Assembly: GCF_004362805.1 (NCBI RefSeq)
Contig: NZ_SNYF01000005.1
Coordinates: forward strand, 1-64,000
Reading direction: 5' to 3'
Length of the DNA stretch: 64,000 nucleotides
From: Algoriphagus boseongensis
Lineage (GTDB): Bacteria; Bacteroidota; Bacteroidia; Cytophagales; Cyclobacteriaceae
Shown here: positions 1 through 9,526 of the stretch, one piece after another
How positions within the stretch are numbered: position 1 is the first letter of the stretch
Layout: each line of letters opens with the position of its first letter
Notes under the pieces: model-generated
The model's input: only the letters and a program-made list of their open reading frames with translations
What the model was told of the DNA's origin: nothing
Database searches by the model: none
Translations under genes and position numbers: made by a program

Positions 1-3000
1 CGAGGTTGCCGAGGTCGGAACTGCACAGGAAGCTGAGGAAGTCATCACCACGGACACCTGATCTCCATTGGCCAAACCAGCATTTGTATAAGTCGGACTG
101 TTGGTTCCTACATTGGCTCCATTTAATTTCCACTGGTAAACAGGACTTGCTCCGCCATTGACCGGAGTGGCGGTAAAGGTTACACTGGTTCCTTCACAGA
201 CTTCATTGCCAGGATCGGCAGTGATACTAACTTCTGCTGTGCAGGAGGATTCGCCTTTTGTAACAACTACGCTTGTACTATTATATATGATTGTGTAATC
301 TGCAGGAAGATTAGTCGTCGAAAAAGTTCCTGTGATCGTTCCGCTGGTCAAGGTAATAATCACATAATCCCCATTGGGGACTGTGCCAGTTTCAGTGACA
401 GTTAAGGTTCCTGCCAGAGTCAAGTTGGAATTTCTCTTTACCTGATCATGTCCATCAATAGCACCTGGTCCACCGTTTCCTGCGATTTCGATAGCCAAAG
501 TACTATTGGCTCCGAAGGGTTGCTGGGTGTTTAAGGTTATGATTCCTGGTGAGAGACCAGGGGCGATTGTTCCTGTGTTAGTTATAGGGATGTTCAAATT
601 GAAAACCCCTAATCCTTTTATTATTCCACTGTTTAGAAAACTTCCGCCAGAGGATAAAGTTGTAGTGCCAGTACTAGTTTTGGTGATGGTTCCGGTATTA
701 GTTAGGTTGAAGGTGCCACTGTTGGAACTCATCTGGCTATTTCCACTGATGTTCAGTAGGCTATTGTTTACCAGCGGAGAAGAAGAGTTGAAGGAGATAT
801 TCCCGTTTTGCCAGTTAAGGGTTCCATTATTTGTTAAAGATCCTCCTACACCAAGGAACATGGTTTGGAGTCCTCCATTAATCGTTAGAGTCCTGTTAGC
901 CTGATTGGTGAAGACTCTACCCATACTTCCAGAAGTCCAAGTGGTATTCCCGTTGATAGTCAAGCTGCCAGAACCGGTAATTGTTCCTTGGATTGAAAAA
1001 TCATTATTAATGGTTAGGTTTCCAGAGCCACTAATGGTGGGAGCGGTGGTGATAGCAGGTCCATCAGAAAAGATCAGTGTTGAAGGAAATACCTGATCAA
1101 TATTCAATCGGAAATCCCCGCCAGCATTAATAAAGTTACCAGTACCCGAAATAACCGAACCGGTATTATGACTGAAGAATCCCCCATTAGTATTTGCTCC
1201 GGTCATTTCAAATGTACCTCCTGCAAAAATCAGATTGCCTGTATTAGTAAAACCGCAAGCAAAGGACCTATAGGTTCCAGCATTGAGGTTGATCGTTCCA
1301 CTATTTGAAAATGTTCCTGTTCTGAATTCAGATGTCCCTGAGCTGTTCTTATTAACTGTTCCAGTATTGATAAGCGATGGTTGCGTGCTGTTATTTCTGA
1401 TTTGATTATTTCCATTGATATTCAATATGTTGTTATTGGTCAGAGGAATTGCCGAACTAAAAAAAATATCTCCGTTATCCCAGTCTAGTGTACCATTGTT
1501 GGTAATGGAAGCACCTGCATTTAAGAACTTTCCGTCAGTTCCTGAAATGGCAAAAATCCCTCCAGTAGCAATTTCTAAGGCTCCAGGTCCACCAATAAAT
1601 CCAGATACCCAGGTCATGCTCCCTTGCACCAATAGATCTGTTCCAGGTCCATCAGCTAGGTTGAGGGTGCCTCCTCCCAAATTCAATGTTCCTCCAGTTT
1701 CTACCACTACCTGGTCAGTGGTGATTGTAGTAGAAATTGTTACCGTATGCGTATTTCGAATGGTAATTTCTAATTCTGCACTTGTAGGAACTCTATTGGC
1801 TGGCACCCAATTCGTTCCGTTAAACTGCTCCCAGGTACCAATTGAATTCCAGTTGCCTGAGGTAAATGAGCGGAATTGGGCAAATGCAAGTCCTTTACGA
1901 GCAATTACACTGTTACTTGTGTAAACTAAGGTGTAATCTGCAGGAAGATTGGTTGTCGCAAAAGTTCCTGTAATCGTTCCGCTGGTCAGGGATACGATTA
2001 CATAATCCCCATCCGGTACCGTTCCAGTCTCGGTAACAGTCAAGGTTCCAGCTAATGTTAAGCTTCCTGAGCGAAGAACTTGATCATGCCCATTAGCCGC
2101 TCCTGCGCCTCCGTTTCCTGCGATTTCTATGGCTAGAGTACTAGATGAGGAGAATGGTTGTTGGTTGTTTAAGGTTAAAATACCAGGTGAGAGGCCAGGG
2201 GCGATTGTTCCGGTATTCGTCAAGGGAGCGCCAATGGATACGGTTCCTACTCCTTTGATCGTTCCGCTATTGGTAAATGTTGATGCGGCGACATTGAAAA
2301 GCGTGGTTAATCCTGCGCTGGTTTTGGTAATCGTTCCAGAATTGGTCAAGGTAACTCCACCAAATGAGTTGGAAAGGCTATTATTTCCGCTAATGGTTAA
2401 CTGGCCATTGTTTGTAATTGTAGTAGCCGGAAAAGTGCTGATATCTCCAGATTGCCAATCAATCGTTCCGTTGTTTACAAGAGCTGCACTTAGGTTTTTA
2501 GCATTTTGAACAGCTCCATTTGCTAGGGTAAGGGTTCTTCCAGCTTGAACTGTAAAGGGTCTTGCAATTAATCCTGTATTCCAGATGGTATTTCCATTGA
2601 CGGTAAGACTTCCAGTACCCACAATTCCTTCGGTATTGGAACTTGCCACCGCATTTATTGTAAAGTCATGGTTGATGGTCAAATTTCCTGGTCCAGTAAT
2701 CTTTCCGAGATTAAAAGTTGGGGCAATAGACCCTAGGGAGAAAAATACGGTAGATGGAAAAACCAAATCGGAGTTTAACTCAAGAGTACTATTCGTTATT
2801 TTGAAATTTCCAGAACCACTGATTACAGACCCTGTATTATGTTTGAAAAATTGATTGATTTGTTCGAAAGTGCCTCCGCCAAAATTCAGGGTTCCGGTAT
2901 TGGTGAAAATTGCATTTCTACTGATAAATGTCCCTGCATTCAGGTTGATGGTTCCACTGTTATTAAATGGAAGGGAGCTTGTGGAAAATTCAGTAATTCC

Positions 3001-3615
3001 AGAACTGGTCTTGGTGATGGTGCCGGTATTGGTAAAGCTTGGATGATTGGCAGAAGCTGAAATGGTGTTATTCCCATTAATGTTGAACTGGCTATTATTG
3101 ACTAGCAGTGCAGTGCTGGTTAATAAATTTCCGGCTTCCCAGTTAACAGTCCCATTATTAGTGAAAGGAGAACCGATGGTTTTGGTGGAAGTAGTAAATA
3201 TTGAAAAGACCCCTCCATTAGCCACTTCGGTAGTCCCTGGTCCCAATAGACTACCTGAATTCCATGTAAAAGTTCCTTGGATTAGCAAATCTGTCCCTGT
3301 TCCATCGGCCAGATTTAGCGTGCTGCTTAATGCAAGTGTTCCAACAGATTCTACAGTGATTTGGTCAGCCGTTGCCGTTGCTGCAACTGTTACCGTATGA
3401 GGAGACCGGATTGTGATCGCACCATTGCTACTGGAGGGGGCTAAACCGGCAGCCACCCAATTGGTGCCGTCAAATCGCTCCCAGGTGGAAGCAGAGGCCC
3501 AATTGCCAGTGGCAGCGGATCGGTAGTCATCCACTTGCTGGGCTGAAAGAGTGGGGATCAGCAAGATCAAAAAAGAAAGTGCTAGTCCGTAGCGTAAAAG
3601 ATTTCCCATGACCAT
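1..3615 (-). CDS. Giant secreted repeat protein, N-terminal ~1205 residues (partial)
   Basis: The minus strand reads open from an ATG at 3615 (a second in-frame ATG is at 3609) to the window edge, so the C-terminus is missing. Residues 1 to about 25 form a signal peptide ending LIPTLSAQQ. The mature part has two long tandem units of about 545 residues each. Both begin with a GNWxSxxTWExFxGTNWVxA motif, continue with a conserved LNLADGxGTDLLxQG stretch and many short NTGTI/NNGTL-type repeats that look like beta-helix rungs, and end in LPADYT. After the second unit comes a CEGTSVTFTATP...YQWKLNG Ig/PKD-like segment. This layout is typical of large cell-surface or adhesin-like Bacteroidota proteins, often type IX-secreted, but the C-terminal sorting domain lies outside the window. 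Surface exposure is inferred. Confidence 0.8.
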   Translation of the reverse strand, partial: MVMGNLLRYGLALSFLILLIPTLSAQQVDDYRSAATGNWASASTWERFDGTNWVAAGLAPSSSNGAITIRSPHTVTVAATATADQITVESVGTLALSSTLNLADGTGTDLLIQGTFTWNSGSLLGPGTTEVANGGVFSIFTTSTKTIGSPFTNNGTVNWEAGNLLTSTALLVNNSQFNINGNNTISASANHPSFTNTGTITKTSSGITEFSTSSLPFNNSGTINLNAGTFISRNAIFTNTGTLNFGGGTFEQINQFFKHNTGSVISGSGNFKITNSTLELNSDLVFPSTVFFSLGSIAPTFNLGKITGPGNLTINHDFTINAVASSNTEGIVGTGSLTVNGNTIWNTGLIARPFTVQAGRTLTLANGAVQNAKNLSAALVNNGTIDWQSGDISTFPATTITNNGQLTISGNNSLSNSFGGVTLTNSGTITKTSAGLTTLFNVAASTFTNSGTIKGVGTVSIGAPLTNTGTIAPGLSPGILTLNNQQPFSSSSTLAIEIAGNGGAGAANGHDQVLRSGSLTLAGTLTVTETGTVPDGDYVIVSLTSGTITGTFATTNLPADYTLVYTSNSVIARKGLAFAQFRSFTSGNWNSIGTWEQFNGTNWVPANRVPTSAELEITIRNTHTVTISTTITTDQVVVETGGTLNLGGGTLNLADGPGTDLLVQGSMTWVSGFIGGPGALEIATGGIFAISGTDGKFLNAGASITNNGTLDWDNGDIFFSSAIPLTNNNILNINGNNQIRNNSTQPSLINTGTVNKNSSGTSEFRTGTFSNSGTINLNAGTYRSFACGFTNTGNLIFAGGTFEMTGANTNGGFFSHNTGSVISGTGNFINAGGDFRLNIDQVFPSTLIFSDGPAITTAPTISGSGNLTINNDFSIQGTITGSGSLTINGNTTWTSGSMGRVFTNQANRTLTINGGLQTMFLGVGGSLTNNGTLNWQNGNISFNSSSPLVNNSLLNISGNSQMSSNSGTFNLTNTGTITKTSTGTTTLSSGGSFLNSGIIKGLGVFNLNIPITNTGTIAPGLSPGIITLNTQQPFGANSTLAIEIAGNGGPGAIDGHDQVKRNSNLTLAGTLTVTETGTVPNGDYVIITLTSGTITGTFSTTNLPADYTIIYNSTSVVVTKGESSCTAEVSITADPGNEVCEGTSVTFTATPVNGGASPVYQWKLNGANVGTNSPTYTNAGLANGDQVSVVMTSSASCAVPTSATS

Positions 3616-3816
3616 AGAGTTTAGAGGAGTTAAAATCACCCCTAAAACTAGATGGCTATTAGACAGGGTACAATCCCTTAATCCTGTGATTGTTAGTGGC
3701 TAAAAAATACCTGAAAGTAGGTAGAAAAGGTTGGCTGAAAAGTGCTAAACTTGTTAATCTTGAAAAAAGATAAACAGGTTAAAATCCAGATTTAGAATGG
3801 GATTTAAAAGGCAAAA

Positions 3817-3824
3817 TACTTTTG
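3817..3824 (+). promoter_or_regulatory. Bacteroidetes -7 box for the histidine kinase gene
   Basis: TACTTTTG matches the TAnnTTTG consensus exactly and lies 34 bp upstream of the kinase ATG. No clear -33 TTTG is seen at the usual distance. Confidence 0.5.
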
Positions 3825-3858
3825 GGAATTACTAAGGTTTTTAATTCAGATAAGAACT

Positions 3859-5877
3859 ATGTCAGGTAGGATCAATTTTCTTTCTCTCGTTTTTGCTTTA
3901 CTCTTTATCCTTCCTGTTAATGCACAAAAAATCAATGAAGATAGTCTTCGCAAGGTAATAGATTCATCTGTCCTGGATACTGTTCGGGTAGATGCTATGC
4001 TCACCTTGGCCAATTACCTTCTCAGACATAAACAAGATGAAAAGGCTGGTCTTCCTCTACTCAATGAAGCCTTTTCCCTTGCTTCCAATGCCAAGCTTCC
4101 TAACCATTTAGCTAGGTATTACCTGATTTACAGCAATTACCTCTACATGCAGAATGACTGGGCAGGGAGTATTGAAAACCTGAAAAAGATGCAGGAAGTG
4201 GCCAAGGAGATTCCTGATGCAGCACAGAGGGAGGATGCCATTATGAAATCCACCAATAACCTGGCGGGTATTCACTATTTCAACGGGGATTTTATTGGTG
4301 CTTTGGAATACCATCTCAAAGCTTTGGAGCAAGTTGAGCAGCTTCCACATAACGCAGACAGCAAGGCGACCCTTTATGTCAATATCGCCAGCGATTATCG
4401 TCTACTTAATTTGTATGGGAAATCCTATGAATACGTCAGCAAGATCACCCCTATGCTTTCAGAAATGAGCGACGTATTGAAGGTGCCCTATTTTTATGAA
4501 TTGTTCCAAAGCCAAATCAATACCGGAAGAGGAGAGGAAGCTTTTCAAACTCTCCAGGTGATCAAAAATGGATTCGACACTTTTGACCTCAATGAAGGGC
4601 AAATGCAGGATCTTAGAATTCAGTTTCATGAGCAGTCCGGGATCTACGAGATGGTGATTACCAAAAATTACCAGGAAGCCCTGAGACAATTCGAACTTTG
4701 GAATAAAGCTTCCCAAGAGGCCAATGCGGACTATTCCATTGTAGAATCTTCTTTCAATTTAGGAACTGCTTTGGATTCTCTTCATCAGTATGAGCGCGCT
4801 ATCCCCGTACTTCGGCAGGCCTACAACCAAGCTATAGAATTTGAGCTTGCCGAATTTGCCCTAAAATCAGCCAAATTATTGGCAAAAATCTATTCCAGAG
4901 TCAATCAGGATAGCGAGGGATTGAAGTTCGCCACTCGAGCTATCCATCTTAATGACAGCATTATTTCTTCTGAAAAACTAAAGGAGCTAAACTTTTTGGA
5001 AGCAAAATATCAGGCAAAAATGAAGGAAGAGCAGATCGCCAAGCTTAACCTTTTAAATGCAGAGAAGGAATTGGAAGTAGTCAAGCGAAATCGGATGATT
5101 CTGGCAATAAGCATTGGAGGTTCGTTAGGTTTGATTTTATTGGGATTGTTCTACCGAAACGCAAAGCAGAAACAGATCATTGCTGAAAAAGACCAGAAGA
5201 TTCAAGAGGATCAAATCAAGTTTTTGGAGCGACAGCAGCAGGTTATTTCCCTACAATCCATGATCAATGGGCAGGAAACCGAACGAACTCGGATTGCCAA
5301 GGACTTGCACGATGGGTTGGGCGGACTTTTTTCTACGATCAAAATGCACTTCAGCACCCTTCAGCATGAGCAACCCAATTTGAAAACTGAGCCTCTTTTC
5401 TCCAAAAGTTACGACATGGTGAATACTGCTTCGGAAGAAGTCAGGCGAATTGCCCATAACATGATGCCGGAGGTACTGATCAAAATGGGTTTGGTACAGG
5501 CCACTCGGGAATTGTGCAATAGCATCAGTGCGGGAAAATTACTTCAGGTTTCCTTGCAGCCTTATGGAATGGAGCAGCGGCTCAGCCCATCCACTGAAGT
5601 TATGCTGTTCCGGATCCTTCAGGAACTATTGAACAATATAATCAAGCATTCTGAGGCTACTGAGGCGATTATTCAGTTTAACCGAGAGGGAAACAGGCTT
5701 TCTGTGACTGTGGAGGACAATGGGCGGGGATTCAGTCTGGCCGAATCAGATACCAAGCCCCATGCCGGACTTAGTTCTGTGGAGAGCCGGGTGAATTACC
5801 TAAATGGAAAAATCTCCATAGATTCCCAAAAAGAAGTGGGTACAACCGTGATGATGGACTTTTTGATAAATGAATAA
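3859..5877 (+). CDS. TPR-containing sensor histidine kinase (HisKA_3/NarX type)
   Basis: A 672-residue membrane sensor kinase. It has a signal peptide (1-22), a periplasmic helical repeat region of TPR type (about 40-370), a coiled coil (about 375-410), one transmembrane helix (about 413-433), a second coiled coil, a HisKA_3 dimerisation domain with ERTRIAKDLHDG (phospho-accepting His at about 484) and a HATPase_c domain (about 580-670) with the N-box around LLNNIIKH and the G1 box DNGRGF (620-625). All catalytic motifs are intact. It is followed 42 bp later by a LuxR/NarL-type response regulator, its likely partner. Kinases of this build pair with DNA-binding regulators in Bacteroidota. The signal sensed cannot be read from the sequence. 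Being divergent from the giant surface protein could mean local control, but that is a guess. Confidence 0.93.
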   Translation: MSGRINFLSLVFALLFILPVNAQKINEDSLRKVIDSSVLDTVRVDAMLTLANYLLRHKQDEKAGLPLLNEAFSLASNAKLPNHLARYYLIYSNYLYMQNDWAGSIENLKKMQEVAKEIPDAAQREDAIMKSTNNLAGIHYFNGDFIGALEYHLKALEQVEQLPHNADSKATLYVNIASDYRLLNLYGKSYEYVSKITPMLSEMSDVLKVPYFYELFQSQINTGRGEEAFQTLQVIKNGFDTFDLNEGQMQDLRIQFHEQSGIYEMVITKNYQEALRQFELWNKASQEANADYSIVESSFNLGTALDSLHQYERAIPVLRQAYNQAIEFELAEFALKSAKLLAKIYSRVNQDSEGLKFATRAIHLNDSIISSEKLKELNFLEAKYQAKMKEEQIAKLNLLNAEKELEVVKRNRMILAISIGGSLGLILLGLFYRNAKQKQIIAEKDQKIQEDQIKFLERQQQVISLQSMINGQETERTRIAKDLHDGLGGLFSTIKMHFSTLQHEQPNLKTEPLFSKSYDMVNTASEEVRRIAHNMMPEVLIKMGLVQATRELCNSISAGKLLQVSLQPYGMEQRLSPSTEVMLFRILQELLNNIIKHSEATEAIIQFNREGNRLSVTVEDNGRGFSLAESDTKPHAGLSSVESRVNYLNGKISIDSQKEVGTTVMMDFLINE

Positions 5878-5919
5878 AAGGAAAGGATTTTGTATTTTCA
5901 GACTGAATGAACCTCTGCT

Positions 5920-6552
5920 ATGCTATCCATTCTGATTATTGATGATCATCCTTTAGTGGGAGACGGAATTGCCATGATGATCCGGGAAGTCGAATATCTG
6001 CGGATCGAGGGAATGTCTAAAACAGCCCAAGAGGCCTTGGATTTTTTGGAAACCCATCATCCCGATATCATTCTTTTGGATATCAGTCTTCCGGATATGG
6101 ATGGACTGGAGCTTTGCTCACTCATCCGTAAAAAAAATAAACAGGCAAAAATAATTGGTCTTACTTCCACCAATGAGGCGGGGATTGTTACCCAGTTTTT
6201 GGCTAATGGAGCCAATGGGTATTTGTTGAAAAATATGGAGCGGGAAGAATTGCTTCAGGCTATCGAGGAAGTGAGAAATGACCGGATTTTTCTAAGCAAA
6301 GCAGCCAATCAGAAGATTCTGGAACAATACCATTCTCTCCGTGAGGCGATGCAAAATACTCCCGTGCTGACCCGAAGGGAGAAAGAGATTCTTGCCCTTC
6401 TGCACAATGGCTACTCAGGTCCGGGAATTGCCGAAAAGTTATTTTTGAGCCTTCATACGGTAGAAACCCATCGCAAAAACCTGATGCAGAAGCTTAACGC
6501 CAACACTACTCCTCAATTGCTGAAGGTGGCACGGGATTTTAAACTGGTTTAG
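5920..6552 (+). CDS. NarL/FixJ-family response regulator
   Basis: A 210-residue two-component regulator. The receiver domain (1-120) carries the acidic pair D8/D9, the phospho-acceptor D54 in ILLDISLPDMDG and the conserved Thr/Ser in LTSTNE. The C-terminal LuxR-type helix-turn-helix (about 148-207) contains LTRREKEILALL and HTVETHRKNLMQKL. It is co-oriented with the kinase gene 42 bp upstream, so the two are probably co-transcribed and form one signalling pair. The phosphorylated protein should bind DNA as a dimer. Its target genes are unknown. Confidence 0.94.
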   Translation: MLSILIIDDHPLVGDGIAMMIREVEYLRIEGMSKTAQEALDFLETHHPDIILLDISLPDMDGLELCSLIRKKNKQAKIIGLTSTNEAGIVTQFLANGANGYLLKNMEREELLQAIEEVRNDRIFLSKAANQKILEQYHSLREAMQNTPVLTRREKEILALLHNGYSGPGIAEKLFLSLHTVETHRKNLMQKLNANTTPQLLKVARDFKLV

Positions 6553-6645
6553 ATTCTAGATATAAAATAGAAGGGCGGAGCTTAAATTAGGAATACTGGG
6601 TTTAAACCAGAACCAAATTTCTATGGAACCTGCTTTAGCTATTTC

Positions 6646-7059
6646 TTACAATTGTTTTAAACTTATTTGTTTTCCGGAATTTCCCCCGATTTCCCGGAAC
6701 ATCAGTCTTTCATTAGCTAGAAAGGTCTGGTAATACGCTCCATTGAGTTCCTTGAAGTTTGAATTTTCCCCGAACGAAAGCTCAAATTCTACCCGCCGAT
6801 TGGCCGTTCTGGTTTTCCATGCTCCCTCACCCAACAATTGGGTGCCTCGGTAAACTTCTACCTTGCCAATGGATAAAAAAATAAAATTGATTCCCTCAAA
6901 AAGCCCCACTCTTTCCACCCCATTTTCCTCATAAAACTCAAGCCTCCATTGCTCAGTGGTCAGGGTATTAATGAGAAATTCATCACTTCGGGGAATTTCC
7001 TCTTTTTCTGTACAAGAGAATAAAAGTCCAAGTATAAAAAGTGTCAGTATTCGTTTCAT
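6646..7059 (-). CDS. Small lipocalin-like lipoprotein of unknown function
   Basis: A 137-residue protein with a lipoprotein signal peptide (ILGLLFSCTEKEE, lipidated Cys at 16). The mature part is short and beta-rich: TEQWRLEFYEENG, a VEVYRGTQLLGEGAWKT segment and a final MFREIGG. This layout is common among small Bacteroidota lipoproteins of lipocalin-like fold, but I do not recognise the family with certainty. It is convergent with the response-regulator gene, 93 bp away. It probably sits in the inner leaflet of the outer membrane or in the inner membrane. Confidence 0.75.
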   Translation of the reverse strand: MKRILTLFILGLLFSCTEKEEIPRSDEFLINTLTTEQWRLEFYEENGVERVGLFEGINFIFLSIGKVEVYRGTQLLGEGAWKTRTANRRVEFELSFGENSNFKELNGAYYQTFLANERLMFREIGGNSGKQISLKQL

Positions 7060-7111
7060 TTTGCCAATTTTTAAAAACTAACGAAAAATACTTTTTCAGG
7101 GTTAAAGCCTA

Positions 7112-7143
7112 CCCAACCTAAAAATTGGGATAATTAGGTTGGG
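7112..7143 (-). terminator. Hairpin downstream of the DUF5362-like gene
   Basis: CCCAACCTAA and TTAGGTTGGG form a perfect 10-bp stem. The position, 25 bp past a minus-strand stop codon, fits a terminator, but the following T-tract on that strand is weak. Confidence 0.45.
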
Positions 7144-7167
7144 ATTTTTCTTTCCTATAAAACCAAC

Positions 7168-7626
7168 TTAAATAAATGCAGCTCCTAGCATTACTCCAAA
7201 AAGGACCAAGGCATAGATCGCAAGGATCACTACGGTATAGATTCCCATAAACTTAAACAGGGACTTCAGATTGGAAAGAGCATGGGTAAATTCTTCTGTG
7301 GTTTTGGAGCGGATGGAGCTCTGGATTTTTACAGAAAAGCGATAGAGATAAAGCACAGGAAAGAAAAATAGCACTGCCATCAGCACATAGACTAAACCGA
7401 CAGCTCCGGAAATACTAGCAGGAAGCTCGTCCAATTCTCCACCAGCCAATGAACTGATAAAGGCGCTGTAAAAAATGCCCAATAAGACCAAAAGGCCTAA
7501 GCCTACAAAACTGACAATGGCCATGAATTTGCCCCAGCGGGCGGTTTCCATCAGGAAGCCCAAAGCAGGTCTTTCCAAGGTAAGTGTTTGTGGAGTCTCG
7601 GATTGGTTGGTAAAGTTTTCTTCCAT
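7168..7626 (-). CDS. DUF5362-like integral membrane protein
   Basis: A 152-residue protein when started at the ATG at 7626 (MEENFTNQSETPQ). The frame stays open upstream to 7815, but that extension is Cys/Lys/Phe-rich, unlike a membrane-protein N-terminus, and overlaps a palindrome, so the shorter form is preferred. Hydrophobic helices lie at about 25-50, 65-95 and 120-148, with a cytoplasmic-looking basic loop containing SVKIQSSIRSKTTEEF between the last two. Membrane proteins of this length and layout are common in Bacteroidota and carry no known catalytic motif. The family assignment rests on overall pattern only. Confidence 0.7.
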   Translation of the reverse strand: MEENFTNQSETPQTLTLERPALGFLMETARWGKFMAIVSFVGLGLLVLLGIFYSAFISSLAGGELDELPASISGAVGLVYVLMAVLFFFPVLYLYRFSVKIQSSIRSKTTEEFTHALSNLKSLFKFMGIYTVVILAIYALVLFGVMLGAAFI

Positions 7627-7693
7627 AAGAATAAAATCAGATAAGTGTAAGGGTTGAATTAAACCCCAATTAACTCCAGGGTTCTCGGAATCC

Positions 7694-7715
7694 AAATACC
7701 CAATATTGGGTATTT
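7694..7715. promoter_or_regulatory. 22-bp perfect palindrome upstream of the membrane-protein gene
   Basis: AAATACCC and GGGTATTT flank a central AATATT, giving 22 bp of perfect dyad symmetry 68 bp upstream of the ATG at 7626. A similar palindrome (TACCCACTAGTGGGTA) is at 14745-14760. In both cases a T-run and a GGG(G)TA follow on the plus strand. A regulator operator is plausible but unproven. Confidence 0.4.
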
Positions 7716-7997
7716 TTTGAGGGTATTTTCTCGAAAAGACGAATTGGAGAAGGGGGGATATTTGTTTTTTGAACCACATAGAAACAGAGAAAGAAATTTT
7801 CTCGCAAAAGCGCACAGAAGCTTAGGGAAAAGATTGAAATGGCTTTTGTCCAAAGTTTATAGCTATAGGTTTATATCGGGGACCAAATTGATTCCATTAT
7901 TCTAAAGAGCAGCTTTATCAACTTGACTGAGTAATTTTTGCTAACCTAGAGTTTTTTTCTTCTTATTTTCGGAATGAAACAGCCAAAATAACCAGCC

Positions 7998-8609
7998 TTG
8001 AAATCCCTTGCTATTCTTACGTTTTTGACCTTGTTCACCTGGACTCAGAGGACGCCTCAAAAGGATTGCGAACTCCGAAAATCCGCTGAGGGTATAGAAG
8101 TTTATACCTGTAAAACAGCAGATTCCAAAATCAATTCCATCCAATCTTCATTTATCCTTGATGCTCCTCTTTCGACGCTAGCGGAAGCCTTGTTGGATTG
8201 GAAGAATTTTCATCAATGGCAATACAAAATCCGGAAAACGGAAATGCTTAAGTCCATTTCCAAGGACGAATTTATTTATCGGGCCGAACTCGATGCCCCA
8301 TGGCCGGTCGCTGACCGGGATATGATTTTGCATGTGAAAATGGCTCCTAGTTCCAAGCCTGGGGAATATCTCTTTTCTACGATCGGCATACCCGATTTTA
8401 TCCCTCCAAAGGAAGGATTTATCAGAGTGCCCGTAAGTGAGGGGCATTGGAAAATCAAAGTGGTAGGTAAAGATCAGCTGGAAATCCAGCACAGCCTCTC
8501 AGTCGATCCGGGAGGGGTTATTCCTACTTGGTTGTTGAACCTTTCCCTGGCAGAGGGTCCCTTTGAGACCTATACAAACCTCAGGGAGCGTTTGGCGGAA
8601 AATAAATGA
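7998..8609 (+). CDS. Secreted START/SRPBCC-domain protein
   Basis: A 203-residue protein with a short signal peptide (SLAILTFLTLFTWTQ) followed by a START-like lipid-binding fold. Typical elements are SSFILDAPLSTLAEALLDWKNFHQW, ELDAPWPVADRDMI and the final VPTWLLNLSLAEGPFETYTNLRE-like helix. The only usable start is TTG at 7998, because an in-frame stop lies just upstream at 7989-7991. START domains bind hydrophobic ligands in a deep cavity. The ligand here is unknown, and the signal peptide argues for the periplasm. The gene stands alone between the membrane-protein gene and greB. Confidence 0.8.
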   Translation: MKSLAILTFLTLFTWTQRTPQKDCELRKSAEGIEVYTCKTADSKINSIQSSFILDAPLSTLAEALLDWKNFHQWQYKIRKTEMLKSISKDEFIYRAELDAPWPVADRDMILHVKMAPSSKPGEYLFSTIGIPDFIPPKEGFIRVPVSEGHWKIKVVGKDQLEIQHSLSVDPGGVIPTWLLNLSLAEGPFETYTNLRERLAENK

Positions 8610-8728
8610 GCCAAGAATCATTTTCCAATATTCAATAAACAATGCCTCGGGGGGATTTATCGGATGGATATGTTGATTTCTTCAAATTTTTCAATCCTCC
8701 AATCTTTTAATTTTTCAATTTTGCCGAC

Positions 8729-9202
8729 ATGAAGACGATGTGGATCACTCCAGAAGGATTGGAAAAAGTCAAGGCCGAACTGGATCACTTATGGAAAGTA
8801 GAGCGTCCCGAAATCACCCAAAAAGTGGCTTGGGCGGCCAGCTTGGGGGATCGCTCTGAAAATGCGGATTACCATTACAATAAAAAAAGACTTCGTGAAA
8901 TAGATCGACGGGTACACTACCTGCGCAAGTGCATCGATGACCTCAAGGTGATTCCTTACTCGCCCTTTCAAGAGGGAAAAGTATTGTTTGGAGCATGGGT
9001 CGAGATCGAGAATTCCAAAGGACATAAGATTCGTATCCGAATCGTAGGAGGAGAGGAGATTTTTGAGCGAAGGGATTATATCTCGATAGATTCACCCATG
9101 GCTCAGGCCCTGCTGAAAAAAGAAGTAGGGGATGAGGTCATCGTCCAAACTCCAGCCATGCAGATGACTTGGAAGGTGAAGAAGATTGAGTATGAGAAAT
9201 AA
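8729..9202 (+). CDS. greB: Transcription elongation factor GreB
   Basis: A 157-residue Gre factor. The N-terminal coiled coil (1-75) contains the catalytic-tip motif GDRSENADYHYNKKRLREID, in which the acidic D/E pair coordinates Mg in the RNA polymerase secondary channel. The C-terminal FKBP-like domain (80-157) has RIVGGEEIFERRDYISIDSP. Together they stimulate cleavage of the backtracked transcript 3' end. The residues YHYNKKRLREIDRRVHYL favour GreB over GreA. It is a single gene, 119 bp after the START gene. The upstream DNA is AT-rich, without a clear promoter match. Confidence 0.93.
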   Translation: MKTMWITPEGLEKVKAELDHLWKVERPEITQKVAWAASLGDRSENADYHYNKKRLREIDRRVHYLRKCIDDLKVIPYSPFQEGKVLFGAWVEIENSKGHKIRIRIVGGEEIFERRDYISIDSPMAQALLKKEVGDEVIVQTPAMQMTWKVKKIEYEK

Positions 9203-9292
9203 GTGTGGGTTTTCTTCCTGTTGAAGATTGATGTCAATTGAGAAAGGTGTGAATTGCTATTCAGAAGAATGGAAGTTCAGTACAACGCAATT

Positions 9293-9380
9293 CCCCCTTT
9301 CTTAAAGGGGGTGAGGGGGATTTATATTTTTTTCACCATTGGCCGTAATTGAAGGTTTTAGGCTTTTTACTGTTCTTTTG
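9293..9380. repeat. Vestige of the dispersed repeat (P hairpin plus partial L module)
   Basis: CCCCCTTT and AAAGGGGG form a short hairpin (9293-9311) followed by TGAGGGGGATTT. About 60 bp later comes a decayed copy of the left-end motif (CTGTTCTTTTGGTTTGGA). It fills part of the gene-free stretch 9203-9526. I see nothing else there. Confidence 0.6.
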
Positions 9381-9526
9381 GTTTGGATCCTATTCTTAGG
9401 ATATGAAACTGCCTAGGCCACGTCTATACTCTGAGGAGAGAAAAGCTAATTGCAAATCTTATTAATCAGATGAAAAAAGATTGATGACAATTTCAAACTT
9501 TTTGACCTTGAAATTGTCCTTAAGAC

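Noticed and set aside
506-3400. Several plus-strand open frames of 60-170 codons
   Set aside because: They are antisense to the continuous minus-strand giant repeat protein, are poor in charged residues and repeat only because the real gene repeats.
7627-7815. N-terminal extension of the DUF5362-like protein
   Set aside because: The extra 63 residues cover a 22-bp palindrome and do not look like a signal or membrane segment; the ATG at 7626 gives a sensible start.
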